From Shewanella colwelliana ATCC 39565 (lineage in GTDB: Bacteria > Pseudomonadota > Gammaproteobacteria > Enterobacterales > Shewanellaceae), in the NCBI RefSeq assembly GCF_000518705.1, contig NZ_JAEC01000006.1:62001-126000 (forward strand): a stretch of 64,000 bases of DNA. The letters are read 5' to 3'. The notes below the pieces were generated by a model that worked only from the letters and a program-made list of their open reading frames with translations, was not told the DNA's origin and did no database searches. Both the position numbers and the translations under genes were made by a program. Each line of letters begins with the position of its first letter. The stretch's first letter is position 1. Below, piece after piece: positions 56,642 through 64,000 of the stretch.

Positions 56642-56710
56642 CGCATAGAGTAATTGGTAACGCTTATAAAGCAATGACCTCCTTCAAATTCGAATTAAGA
56701 GTAAGAACAA

Positions 56711-58609
56711 ATGAAAATTACTAATCTAGCGGCTTCTATCCTGATTACTATGACTTCCATTTCTGTACAATCAGCCGAGTTGATTATCAACTGGGAAGAC
56801 AATGATCGTGTTCATAGCGTAGACGCTCTTGAACAAATTTCTGCACAAACTGGCTTAGATATTAAGCTGCTAAAACCTCTTCAAAATACTTTTGATTTGG
56901 TTGATGTTAGCGGAGATAGCGAAGCAGCTATTAACACTCTTCTAACCACTGGTTACTTCAAGTATGTTGAAAAAAATGGACTTGTTGTTTCACCGAAAGT
57001 GAATAGTGAATTGATTGAAGTAAATCGTTTTCAATCACAAGCTCCACAAAAAGGCACTATCGGTACTCGATCTCTTGTAATCAATAAATTTAATGACCCT
57101 CTGTATCTAGGTCAGGAATATTTAGATGAACAAGAAGAAACTCGTATGGGACTGTCTAGCATTGCTAAGGCTCGTGACTATGCAGTAAAAAATGCCAAGC
57201 TAGATCGCAAGGTTCGTGTTGCTGTACTGGACACAGGAAAATGGGAACATGAAGATGTTGTTTGGTCAGAAGATGAAGCATCTTTTGTGGATTCAGGAAT
57301 GGGTTGTCTAACTGCTGATCATGAAAATACTGCCACTGATTTAACTTGTTCTTCTGAGAATGTAATTCCTCATTACAATAATAATGATGCAACTGACAAA
57401 TCTTGGTGGGATCTAGACGGTGATGGTGTTTACAATGTTGTTATTGATGGTCACGGTTTGAGTGTTGCGAGTCAAATTGCAGCTACTGCAAACAATAATC
57501 TTGGTATGGTTGGCATTGTTCCAACTAACAGTCTTGAACTTGTTCCTGTACGTGTCCTTGGTGGTTATGGTGGTGGCTCTCACACCATTGCTAACGGTGT
57601 TTGGTGGGCTATTAAAAAATACAGCAATGGTTCTTTGAACGAAGGGGATCAAGGTTATGTTCGTCCTATCTCTGAGCCTGTTGATGTTATCAACTTGAGT
57701 TTAGGTGGATATTCTGAAATGAGCTGTGAGGCGAACAGCTACATGCAGGATGCAGTTAGCGAAGCGTACAAGATGAATATTAGTGTTGTTATTGCTGCGG
57801 GTAACGAAGCAGCAGACACCACGTATGTTACTCCTGCAAACTGCGAAGAAGCACTAGCAGTGGCATCTTCTAAGATGGGCGGTGAAATTAGTAATTTCTC
57901 TAACTTCGGACAATTTGCTGACCTTGCAATTCATGGTGAAGAAATCACTGGTGCAACAATTGGTACATTTTATTATGGCACTGGTCGCAATTGTGGTTCA
58001 TCTGCAAGCTATGACGATTGTTACTCTGAAAAAACAGGTACTTCAATGTCTGCTCCTAATGTTTCAGGCATTCTAGCGTTGCTTAAGCTTACTCACCCTG
58101 ATTTATCAGCTAAAGAACGTGAAGCAATGATGTTGAATACTGCTGTTCCTTATGAGTTAAATGGTCATGGTCAAGCATCAAGAGCGTCTAAAGTTGGATA
58201 TGGTGCAGGTGTTGTTAATGCTTACAATGCAATTCGCAATGATGTACTAGCAATTGAAAAAGTAAATGTTCAACATCGTTACGAAGAGTTTGCTTCACCA
58301 GTTCAAGAAGCATATTTAACTCAGATGCTAGAAGTTGTCCCTACTGCGTGTTCTATGTATAACGTACAGTTTGGTACACTGCAACATGCTGTGGATGGTG
58401 TTAGCTACAAAGTTATGCAAACTAACGCTACTGGCAATATCGACTCTGTTAACTTTGATACAACTGTTGTTACTGATGTTCCTCGTGCTGTTGTAGATAG
58501 GTCCACATATTCAAGAGCAGCCGTACAATCTTGTAAAAATGGCACTTGTGGTGACATTGTTGAAGTCGATTTTAGCCATTCTTTATCACCTGGCGTATGT
58601 GAGGGCTAA
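56711..58609 (+). CDS. Secreted subtilisin-family (S8) serine protease
   Basis: 632 aa. Signal peptide (to SVQSA), then a propeptide-like domain (about 22-120). Catalytic domain about 165-520: Asp174 in VAVLDTGKWEHED, His248 in DGHGLSVASQIAA, oxyanion Asn365 in AAGNEA, Ser445 in GTSMSAPNVSG. All four catalytic-site residues are intact. A possible Ca2+-binding DLDGDGVYNVV loop is at 234-244. A C-terminal extension of about 110 residues has Cys residues (CSMYNVQ, QSCKNGTCGD) and ends CEG. It is probably exported by Sec and perhaps held by the neighbouring lipoproteins. A strong terminator follows. The natural substrate is unknown. Confidence 0.93.
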   Translation: MKITNLAASILITMTSISVQSAELIINWEDNDRVHSVDALEQISAQTGLDIKLLKPLQNTFDLVDVSGDSEAAINTLLTTGYFKYVEKNGLVVSPKVNSELIEVNRFQSQAPQKGTIGTRSLVINKFNDPLYLGQEYLDEQEETRMGLSSIAKARDYAVKNAKLDRKVRVAVLDTGKWEHEDVVWSEDEASFVDSGMGCLTADHENTATDLTCSSENVIPHYNNNDATDKSWWDLDGDGVYNVVIDGHGLSVASQIAATANNNLGMVGIVPTNSLELVPVRVLGGYGGGSHTIANGVWWAIKKYSNGSLNEGDQGYVRPISEPVDVINLSLGGYSEMSCEANSYMQDAVSEAYKMNISVVIAAGNEAADTTYVTPANCEEALAVASSKMGGEISNFSNFGQFADLAIHGEEITGATIGTFYYGTGRNCGSSASYDDCYSEKTGTSMSAPNVSGILALLKLTHPDLSAKEREAMMLNTAVPYELNGHGQASRASKVGYGAGVVNAYNAIRNDVLAIEKVNVQHRYEEFASPVQEAYLTQMLEVVPTACSMYNVQFGTLQHAVDGVSYKVMQTNATGNIDSVNFDTTVVTDVPRAVVDRSTYSRAAVQSCKNGTCGDIVEVDFSHSLSPGVCEG

Positions 58610-58620
58610 GGTTTGCAATT

Positions 58621-58654
58621 ATAAATACCCTTCCTTTTAAAGAAGGGTATTTAT
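58621..58654 (+). terminator. Strong hairpin after the subtilase gene
   Basis: Perfect 13-bp stem ATAAATACCCTTC / GAAGGGTATTTAT with loop CTTTTAAA, 11 bp after the stop. There is no long U tract, but the stem is AT-rich at the base. Confidence 0.75.
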
Positions 58655-58765
58655 AGCTCAACCTCGTTGGTTTTGTTGTTGAGTTATCAACTCGGTTTAA
58701 TACCTGAGCTAACATAATTGCGAAGTATCACAAGTCAAAAAATGCTCACAGCATTAAGGGTTCAT

Positions 58766-59161
58766 ATGTCATCCATTAAATTTAATATCATCGCTCTCAC
58801 CCTGATATCTTTGCTGATATCTGGCTGTAGTCAATTTAACGATAAGCCCATTTCTGAATCTGCAGCAAATATTGTGAAAGAGAACAAGGTAACAGAAAGC
58901 CTAAATGCTGAAGCGCTGATGAGAAGAAAAGTCAGCATGACCTATATTGTCTACTGGAAAGAAGATCTGATTGAGAACGGATCCAGATTAGAAGCGCTTA
59001 GAAAAGCCACTGAATTGAACATTGAGAGTGTTAAAACTAGAAAAAGCATGGATGTCATTATGGTCCAAGACAATCTAAGTCCGCATGACATACTGATGAA
59101 AATAGATAGCTCAGGCATGGTTAATCAGGTAGTACAGGAGCAACTTCTTAAAGCGCAGTAG
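58766..59161 (+). CDS. Small lipoprotein C of the island
   Basis: 131 aa. ATG 58766 with AAGGG about 6 nt upstream is chosen over 58718. Lipobox LISGC. The mature part is helical: ESAANIVKENKVTESLNAEALMRR in pieces, then a beta/alpha stretch MTYIVYWKEDLI, LEALRKATELNIESVK, ending VVQEQLLKAQ. It is separated from the subtilase gene by a terminator, so it may have its own promoter. I do not recognise its family. It is not similar to lipoproteins A and B by eye. Confidence 0.72.
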   Translation: MSSIKFNIIALTLISLLISGCSQFNDKPISESAANIVKENKVTESLNAEALMRRKVSMTYIVYWKEDLIENGSRLEALRKATELNIESVKTRKSMDVIMVQDNLSPHDILMKIDSSGMVNQVVQEQLLKAQ

Positions 59162-59354
59162 CTAGATTAGGCAGTCAAGTCATCAAGAGTTAAGGTTTTA
59201 GGTTCCCCCCTTTAAACCCATTCACCCCCTACTATTTCATATATCTTTATGAAAAACGCTAGATAATTTTAATGATATAAAACAAAAGGTTTGTATCTTA
59301 TTGAATGTCTGTTTTTAAACATACAAATTTTTCGGTGTTTAGCCATTAAAAACA

Positions 59355-59359
59355 ATAGG
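59355..59359. repeat. Right 5-bp direct repeat ATAGG at island junction
   Basis: This is the second copy of ATAGG; the host gene resumes with GGCTTGCAGCC in the correct frame for the left piece. Confidence 0.7.
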
Positions 59360-60296
59360 GCTTGCAGCCTTAGATCGCCTGCTATTTAGTGAGTTTTTTA
59401 AAGATAGAGAGGCGCCACTGCATACTCTAGGTGCCTCATCAGGGGCGTGGCGTTTAGCTTGTTTAGCACAAAATAACCCGCTCAGCGCTTATGATCGGCT
59501 TGAGCACGCCTATATTCAGCAGCGGTATGATGTTAAGCCTACGCCTCGTCAAGTTTCGGACCAAGTTAAGGGGATTATTGATGAGATATTGGGGGATAAT
59601 GCAGGGCGAGACATTCTGGGTAACCCAATCATTAATAGTCACTTTATTGCGTGCAGAGCAAGGCATTTAAGCCGTGTGCCTAGCCGTGTGGCATTAGGGT
59701 TAGGGCTTGCAACCACGGCAATAAGTAACCTGTTAAGCCGTAAAACTTTAGGGCTGCATTTTCAACGCTATCTTTTTGGTCGTGATCTCACCCAATCTCC
59801 TTTTGCGTCATTGCAAGACCTACCCAGCCATTATGTGGATCTTGAGGCAAACAATATTAAGCAAGTTTTGCTCGCAACAGGATCTATTCCATGGATATTA
59901 GCCCCTGTTAAACAGATTTCTGGTGTACCAAAAGGTTATTACTATCATGGCGGCATTACCTATTATCACTTTGACTTGCCGATAGAAGGCAAAGATGGCT
60001 TGACCCTCTATCCGCACTTTAATAGCAATATATTACCTGGTTGGTTTGACAAATCACTGTCTTGGCGACGTGCTAAAGCTAACTATCATAACGCGTTAAT
60101 TTTGGTGCCAAGCGATGAGTACACGGCGGCTTTACCTTATGAGAAATTGCCCGATCGACGGGATTTTTCATGTTTAAGCAGTGATGACAGAATTCGCTAC
60201 TGGCAGCAAGCGGCAACCATGAGTCAGGCGTTAGCCGATGATTTTTACACGATTTGGCAAGGAGGAGAGATCGCACATTATCTAGAACCGTTTTAG
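59358..60296 (+). pseudogene. 3' part of the interrupted patatin-like phospholipase gene
   Basis: The frame reads GLAALDRLLFSEFF, HTLGASSGAWRLA (GxSxG nucleophile elbow, Ser in GASSG), and later RYLFGRDLTQSPFASLQDLP, SGVPKGYYYHGGITYYHFDLPI, ending at TAG 60296. It lacks its own start and ribosome site at the left end (the internal ATG at 59589 drops the nucleophile), so no active enzyme is expected. The intact gene would give a 355-aa patatin-like lipid acyl hydrolase. The catalytic Asp cannot be assigned with certainty. Confidence 0.9.
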
Positions 60297-60503
60297 CTGG
60301 CGTGCCCACCGCAACAAAAGACCATATTGCAGGGTCTAATAAGATAACGGAGTACAGTTTGATTGGCACGGGTAGCCTATCCAGTATTGAGTTTACAGCA
60401 GTAATTTTGCTAGCTGCTACACTTTACTATTATTGCTCCAGGTCAAAATTCAACCGATTTTGAGAGATGTATCAAGCGAGTGACCGCGGAGAAGGAGGTT
60501 GCT

Positions 60504-61082
60504 ATGTTAACTCAAGAGATGGCGTTAATCACCCAGGATGACCTGCTTTTGCCTGGCGGCAGAATAGAGATCCGAGTCGCGGGCCCAACAGGCTTAAGCC
60601 TAGTAGCACAAGTGCTTAAAGGTCATTACCCTCTTGCATTTGGCATGTCGAAGTCTAATGCAAAACCTCCCTGTTACCCTCTGGCAACCCAATGTGAAAT
60701 TATTGATTTTAATCAACTTGATGATGACTGCCTTGGCATTGTGTTAGAGGGGCAACAAAGAGTGAAAATTCTCTCTGCGGCGCAACGACGAGATGGTAAC
60801 TGGATTGCCCGCACATTAGCCTGTAACAATTGGCAAAATGAACCCATTGAGGGGGAGTTTGAATTGATTAGTGCCGCGCTGGAACAGTTTTACCAAGTTA
60901 ATCCAGCGTTGTTTGACCTCTATTCTGATCTGCATCTTGAAGATGCCACATGGGTGAGTCAGCGTTGGTTAGAGGTGTTGCCGCTGTATAACCGAGATAA
61001 ACAAGTGCTCGTCAATCAACCCGATTGCCATAAGACAATGAACTTTGTACTCGACCTGATCAAGTCCCACGCAGGGAGCTAG
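60504..61082 (+). CDS. Lon-protease N-terminal (substrate-binding) domain protein
   Basis: 192 aa. MALITQDDLLLPGGRIEIRVAGP, YPLATQCEIIDFNQLDDDCLGIVLEGQQRVKI (in pieces) match the LON substrate-binding PUA-like domain without the ATPase or protease. Stand-alone Lon-N proteins have no sure function. Start ATG 60504 has AAGGAGG 5 nt upstream, better than GTG 60480. It lies downstream of the broken patatin-like gene, followed by a large hairpin. Confidence 0.85.
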   Translation: MLTQEMALITQDDLLLPGGRIEIRVAGPTGLSLVAQVLKGHYPLAFGMSKSNAKPPCYPLATQCEIIDFNQLDDDCLGIVLEGQQRVKILSAAQRRDGNWIARTLACNNWQNEPIEGEFELISAALEQFYQVNPALFDLYSDLHLEDATWVSQRWLEVLPLYNRDKQVLVNQPDCHKTMNFVLDLIKSHAGS

Positions 61083-61109
61083 GGCTCAGGCCATATTAAA
61101 TATCGCCAA

Positions 61110-61156
61110 GCAGAGAAGTGCCGTCAAAGATAATCTGTTTGACGGCACTTCTCTGC
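61110..61156. repeat. 19-bp perfect inverted repeat
   Basis: GCAGAGAAGTGCCGTCAAA and its exact complement around a 9-nt GATAATCTG loop. No U tract follows, so a simple terminator is unsure. It lies between the Lon-N gene and an RluA-type gene. It may be a terminator reading either way or a protein-binding site. Confidence 0.9.
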
Positions 61157-61196
61157 TAACATGTCGCCCAAATTCAACGCTCATGGTTAGGCTTCT

Positions 61197-62105
61197 ATGG
61201 TTCGTGCAGCGCAAGCATCTCATATCGTGTTACCAGAAAACCTTACTCAGCATAAAACGGTGCTGAGCTTTTTGGCTGCTCGCTTTCCTCAAATCCCATT
61301 GTCTACATGGAAAAGCCGTATGGCCCAGGGAAATGTACATTGGCAGGATGCTAGCCGAATCACCCCCGAATCTCCCTATGTCGGCAAACAGAAGGTGTTT
61401 TACTACCGTGAAGTGGTGCAGGAATCTAAGGTACCGTTCGATGAGGAAGTTTTATATGAAGATGCGCAGATCATTATTGCGTACAAGCCCCACTTTTTAG
61501 CGCTGCATCCCAGCGGTAATTTCGTCAATGAATGCTTGGTTAATCGCTTGCGGATCAAGACAGGTAACCCTAATCTAGTACCTGCACACCGCCTAGATCG
61601 TGCTACGGCAGGCATTGTCATCTTGATTAAAAACCAGTGTGATAGAGATGCTTATCATGCACTTTTTCGCGATGGACACATCACTAAAACTTATCAAGCT
61701 GTCGCCTCTTTGACCCCCGAACTTCAACAGCAGTTAGCGTTATCGACGCCAGCAGAGTGGCCTAACTGGACGGTAAAAAACCGTTTGGTTAAAGGCTCGC
61801 CTAGTTTAATGATGGCGATCGCGCCTGGCATAGCTAATGCTCATTCAGAAATTCGTCTTATCGGTATTGAAGGCACACTCGGACGATTTGAGCTCTCTCC
61901 CGTAACGGGTAAGACTCATCAACTGCGGGTGCACATGAATAGTCTGTCTATGCCAATTCTCAATGACACCTTGTACCCACAACTGTTGCCTAAGGCCGAT
62001 GATAACTTTGAAAAGCCATTAAAATTGCTTGCTAAAGGTATCATTTTTCGCGACCCCGTTAGTCACCGCGATATCGATATTCAACTTGAAGACTTATCGT
62101 TCTAG
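61197..62105 (+). CDS. RluA-family pseudouridine synthase
   Basis: 302 aa. The catalytic motif HRLDRATAG (Asp134) and GKTHQLRVHM are present, together with IIIAYKPHFLALHPSG. An N-terminal S4-like part (about 20-75, LSFLAARFPQIPLSTWKSRM) precedes. It is an RNA-modifying enzyme of the RluA/RluC/RluD group, cytosolic; target site unknown. No good ribosome site at ATG 61197 is visible. It is preceded by the strong hairpin. Confidence 0.9.
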   Translation: MVRAAQASHIVLPENLTQHKTVLSFLAARFPQIPLSTWKSRMAQGNVHWQDASRITPESPYVGKQKVFYYREVVQESKVPFDEEVLYEDAQIIIAYKPHFLALHPSGNFVNECLVNRLRIKTGNPNLVPAHRLDRATAGIVILIKNQCDRDAYHALFRDGHITKTYQAVASLTPELQQQLALSTPAEWPNWTVKNRLVKGSPSLMMAIAPGIANAHSEIRLIGIEGTLGRFELSPVTGKTHQLRVHMNSLSMPILNDTLYPQLLPKADDNFEKPLKLLAKGIIFRDPVSHRDIDIQLEDLSF

Positions 62106-62190
62106 TTAGCATTTGTTGTATAAAATATTCAAAAGTTGTGTTTTGTTGCACTTAACCTTATGCTGAAGCACTGACTACAGGAGGTGATAG

Positions 62191-62610
62191 ATGAACAAAG
62201 CAGTAGGATTAATCGTTGTACTCGGACTCATTGGTGCGGTGTGGTTGATGACCTCAAATAAAGCGGATGAGACCACAGAAACCCAGCCGCTTGAGCAAAA
62301 TGCAGAGGCTATGCCACAGGTCTCCTCATTGGCTACTGATTCATCGATTTCACAACCAACGACTGAGGCTAAACATCTGATGCAGCCCAGTGCTAACCAC
62401 GCTGAAGTTTCCGAAAATGGTGATGCTGAGCCTGTTGCTGAGCCTGTTGCTGAGCTGGTGAATCAAGCTCAACCTATACAACAAGCGCCTAATGCACAAC
62501 GTGCCCCCAGCGCGGGTGGAGTTGAGAGCAATGATCATCGTTTACCAGCTCCCAATGATGCGCCTATTTCCGCCCCGGTCAGTATGCCGTCACCCAAACC
62601 TGGTAACTAG
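62191..62610 (+). CDS. Hypothetical single-span, Ala/Pro/Gln-rich envelope protein
   Basis: 139 aa. One N-terminal membrane segment or signal anchor (VGLIVVLGLIGAVWLM), then a low-complexity tail rich in Gln, Ala, Pro, Glu and Ser, including the repeat AEPVAEPVAEL. AGGAGGTGAT precedes the ATG by 3 nt, an almost full complement to the 16S 3' end. It probably extends into the periplasm. No family is known to me. It is convergent with the phoD-like gene, with just 12 bp between the two stops. Confidence 0.7.
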   Translation: MNKAVGLIVVLGLIGAVWLMTSNKADETTETQPLEQNAEAMPQVSSLATDSSISQPTTEAKHLMQPSANHAEVSENGDAEPVAEPVAELVNQAQPIQQAPNAQRAPSAGGVESNDHRLPAPNDAPISAPVSMPSPKPGN

Positions 62611-62622
62611 TTGACGCCATCG

Positions 62623-64000
62623 TTAAGCAGTTCTTGGTGGCTTAAAATCGGTTTGCGACATGTCGGCGTGTAACACGGTGATCTGGTTCGGTGCGCCGTT
62701 GGCGTCTAATTTCACTAAACCTATGCCGCTGCGATTTATGAGTCGTTGGCTGCGATAACCATTAGGGCGACGACCACGAATTGACATACGTTTGCGCTTG
62801 GTGAAAAAGTTAAGCGGCGAAAAGTGCCCGTATAGCCACCCATTAAATTTATCGAAGATAGGCAGCAGTTTTTCAGGAAACTGGTTCTTAATACCGCTAC
62901 AGGTGATTTGATAAATTTTGGGGCTCATTGACCGAAAACGAATGCCAATGTCGTAGGCAAATGAGTAGTGCACATCGCCCGATAAAATGACAAATTGTTG
63001 TGGGGTTTTTCTGTGCTGAAAGATGCTCAACAGAGTATTGGCCGTGCCTGGATGCGCCATCCAGTTTTCGGCATCGACCAATAAGGATGCACCGAAAAAG
63101 GTGGCGGTGCGTTGCACCGCTTCAATCATTTTCACCCCAAATATTGGCGCGGCAGAGACGATAATCACTTTGTCTTGTCCCACAAGCTGCTGCTGAAACT
63201 CCATCAAGGCTTCCCAGTCCATTAACCCTGAGGGTTTAGCGAGGTTTGATTCGCTTCGCCACCTTTGTGTGCGCGTATCTAACACCACCAATTTGGGACT
63301 CGTGTTGAGTGTATAGTGCCAATGATTGAACTCCAACAAGTTGTCGATGAGTTGGTCATGCATGGCTTCATCGGGTTTATCTAAGAACTGTTGCAGCTGG
63401 GGGGTGATCTCTGCAGCAAAGCGACTCGGTTGGTTGCCGAGCCCTTGAAACAGGGTGTAGCCGATGAGTGCATTGCCTATAATACGTTTTGAAAAAGGAT
63501 GGCCATAGGCAGCTTGTTCCCATTTAGCGGTGAGGTTCCAATCATCGGTAATGTCGTGATCGTCAAAAATCATATAGGTTGGCAGATGCGCCATTAGCCG
63601 CCTGACTTGGGTTAATCCTGCCTTGAACTCCAGTAGATGAGTCCACTCCCTTTGCCAGCGCAGTGTATTGGCCTTGGATAAACCATTGACTTGTTTGGGG
63701 ATGTCTATCTGTTGCCATAGCTCTGGCGACCAGTTCAGCAGATAGAGCGCGATGATTTCTGCCAAACTGGTTAGGTGGTTCTCTGCGATTGACGAGGTAA
63801 AGATAGGGTGATTAATGTACCAGCGTACTAAGCCTGTCGCGGCGGGATACTCAGTTCTGGGCAGGAGTTTTTTGTGACGCTGATACATTGCCGCAGGGTG
63901 GTAGCTGATCTGCTTGCTATGAGTCAAAGCGGTCTGCTGAAACTGTTCATCCCTTAGTCCCAGCAGTTCAATGGTTTTGCCTATGGCGTAGAGCATTGGG
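62623..64000 (-). CDS. PhoD-like metallophosphatase (5' part outside window)
   Basis: About 459 residues seen. The C-terminal part of a PhoD/alkaline-phosphatase-D family protein: FDDHDITDDWNL (metal-binding His and Asp), VVLDTRTQRWRS, SAAPIFGVK, and LSGDVHYSFAYDIG (metal-binding Asp/His). The frame is open to the window edge: MLYAIGKTIELLGL begins at 63996 and codons continue upstream, so the true start lies beyond. Its usual size of about 600 aa agrees. It likely acts on phosphate esters or diesters and no signal peptide is visible in the part seen. Confidence 0.85.
   Translation of the reverse strand, partial: PMLYAIGKTIELLGLRDEQFQQTALTHSKQISYHPAAMYQRHKKLLPRTEYPAATGLVRWYINHPIFTSSIAENHLTSLAEIIALYLLNWSPELWQQIDIPKQVNGLSKANTLRWQREWTHLLEFKAGLTQVRRLMAHLPTYMIFDDHDITDDWNLTAKWEQAAYGHPFSKRIIGNALIGYTLFQGLGNQPSRFAAEITPQLQQFLDKPDEAMHDQLIDNLLEFNHWHYTLNTSPKLVVLDTRTQRWRSESNLAKPSGLMDWEALMEFQQQLVGQDKVIIVSAAPIFGVKMIEAVQRTATFFGASLLVDAENWMAHPGTANTLLSIFQHRKTPQQFVILSGDVHYSFAYDIGIRFRSMSPKIYQITCSGIKNQFPEKLLPIFDKFNGWLYGHFSPLNFFTKRKRMSIRGRRPNGYRSQRLINRSGIGLVKLDANGAPNQITVLHADMSQTDFKPPRTA

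Larger units (their letters stand above)
49489..59354. mobile_element. 9.87-kb island inserted in the patatin-like gene (kinase/ECF/subtilase cargo)
   Basis: The limits are set by the split host gene and the flanking ATAGG repeats, so the boundaries are certain to within 5 bp. The contents in order: the Ser/Thr kinase and ECF sigma genes (minus), then two small lipoproteins, a large Ig-like lipoprotein, a subtilisin-like protease and a third small lipoprotein (plus). Base composition is visibly richer in A+T than the flanks, and codon use in the subtilase is unlike its neighbours. I see no integrase, transposase, tRNA gene or clear terminal inverted repeats; the ends read CATTTAACAACC (left) and, inverted, TGTTTTTAATGG (right). 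How it got in is therefore unknown: a recombinase acting from elsewhere or joining by short homology. Confidence 0.85.

Noticed and set aside
49489..59354. Tn7-like element (right end ...ACA and a 5-bp duplication)
   Set aside because: The left end does not start with TGT, there are no repeated transposase-binding sites visible, and no tns genes are present.
49489..59354. Integron cassette array
   Set aside because: ATTTAAC at the left edge matches a core-site pattern by chance; no attC-like folded sites separate the genes and genes face both ways.
60254..60463. 69-codon frame after the patatin-like gene
   Set aside because: Overlaps the host gene's end in another frame without a ribosome site; probably not expressed.

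Overview
The window looks like chromosome of a marine Shewanella or a close relative (Gammaproteobacteria, Alteromonadales). The main evidence is the minus-strand order ubiE-ubiJ-ubiB-tatA-tatB-tatC-(180 aa protein)-tatD-GGDEF-hemB, a gene order I recall from Shewanella. An H. influenzae/E. coli-like Udp, a rhombosortase-target lipoprotein and moderate GC content fit this. No rRNA, tRNA, CRISPR array or recognisable transposase was seen.

Layout. Positions 1-9000 hold an MscS-type channel, a type III PLP ornithine/lysine decarboxylase, uridine phosphorylase facing a Tsx/OmpK-type nucleoside porin, an NfeD plus two SPFH proteins operon, and a GlyGly-CTERM lipoprotein. Positions 9180-14200 hold uvrD (carrying an in-frame stop), ubiA and two hypothetical genes. 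Positions 14270-23214 form the long minus-strand ubiquinone/Tat/haem block. Positions 23400-35520 hold formimidoylglutamase, PspC and RraA proteins, a PAP2 phosphatase with a glycosyltransferase, a frameshifted HD-GYP sensor, aroQ-accB-accC, arfB and small proteins. Positions 35650-42143 are a heavy-metal CBA efflux operon preceded by a His/Cys-rich secreted protein. Positions 42480-49240 hold mepA, a retropepsin-like protease, a three-domain cysteine desulfurase / persulfide dioxygenase / rhodanese fusion, and a few conserved hypotheticals. Positions 60500-64000 hold a Lon-substrate-domain protein, an RluA-type synthase and a PhoD-like phosphatase that runs off the end.

The most remarkable part is 49489-59354. 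This is a 9.87 kb, AT-richer block sitting inside a patatin-like phospholipase gene. Both halves of that gene remain, a 5-bp direct repeat (ATAGG) flanks the block, and removing the block with one repeat copy restores a 355-codon frame exactly. The block has no recombinase. It carries a transmembrane Ser/Thr kinase with a large C-terminal extracytoplasmic region, an ECF sigma factor 25 bp upstream in the same operon, and, divergently, two related small lipoproteins, a large Ig/cadherin-like lipoprotein with a TTP-repeat linker, a secreted subtilisin-family protease and one more lipoprotein. I infer a kinase-to-sigma switch controlling a cell-surface protease/lipoprotein set. An apparent micro-ORF plus terminator precedes the first lipoprotein gene.

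Three genes are broken. uvrD has a nonsense codon at codon 546, where E. coli UvrD has Gln. The HD-GYP sensor has a frameshift near 30030. The patatin-like gene is split by the island. If real and not sequencing errors, the first predicts a repair defect and the second the loss of a c-di-GMP phosphodiesterase.
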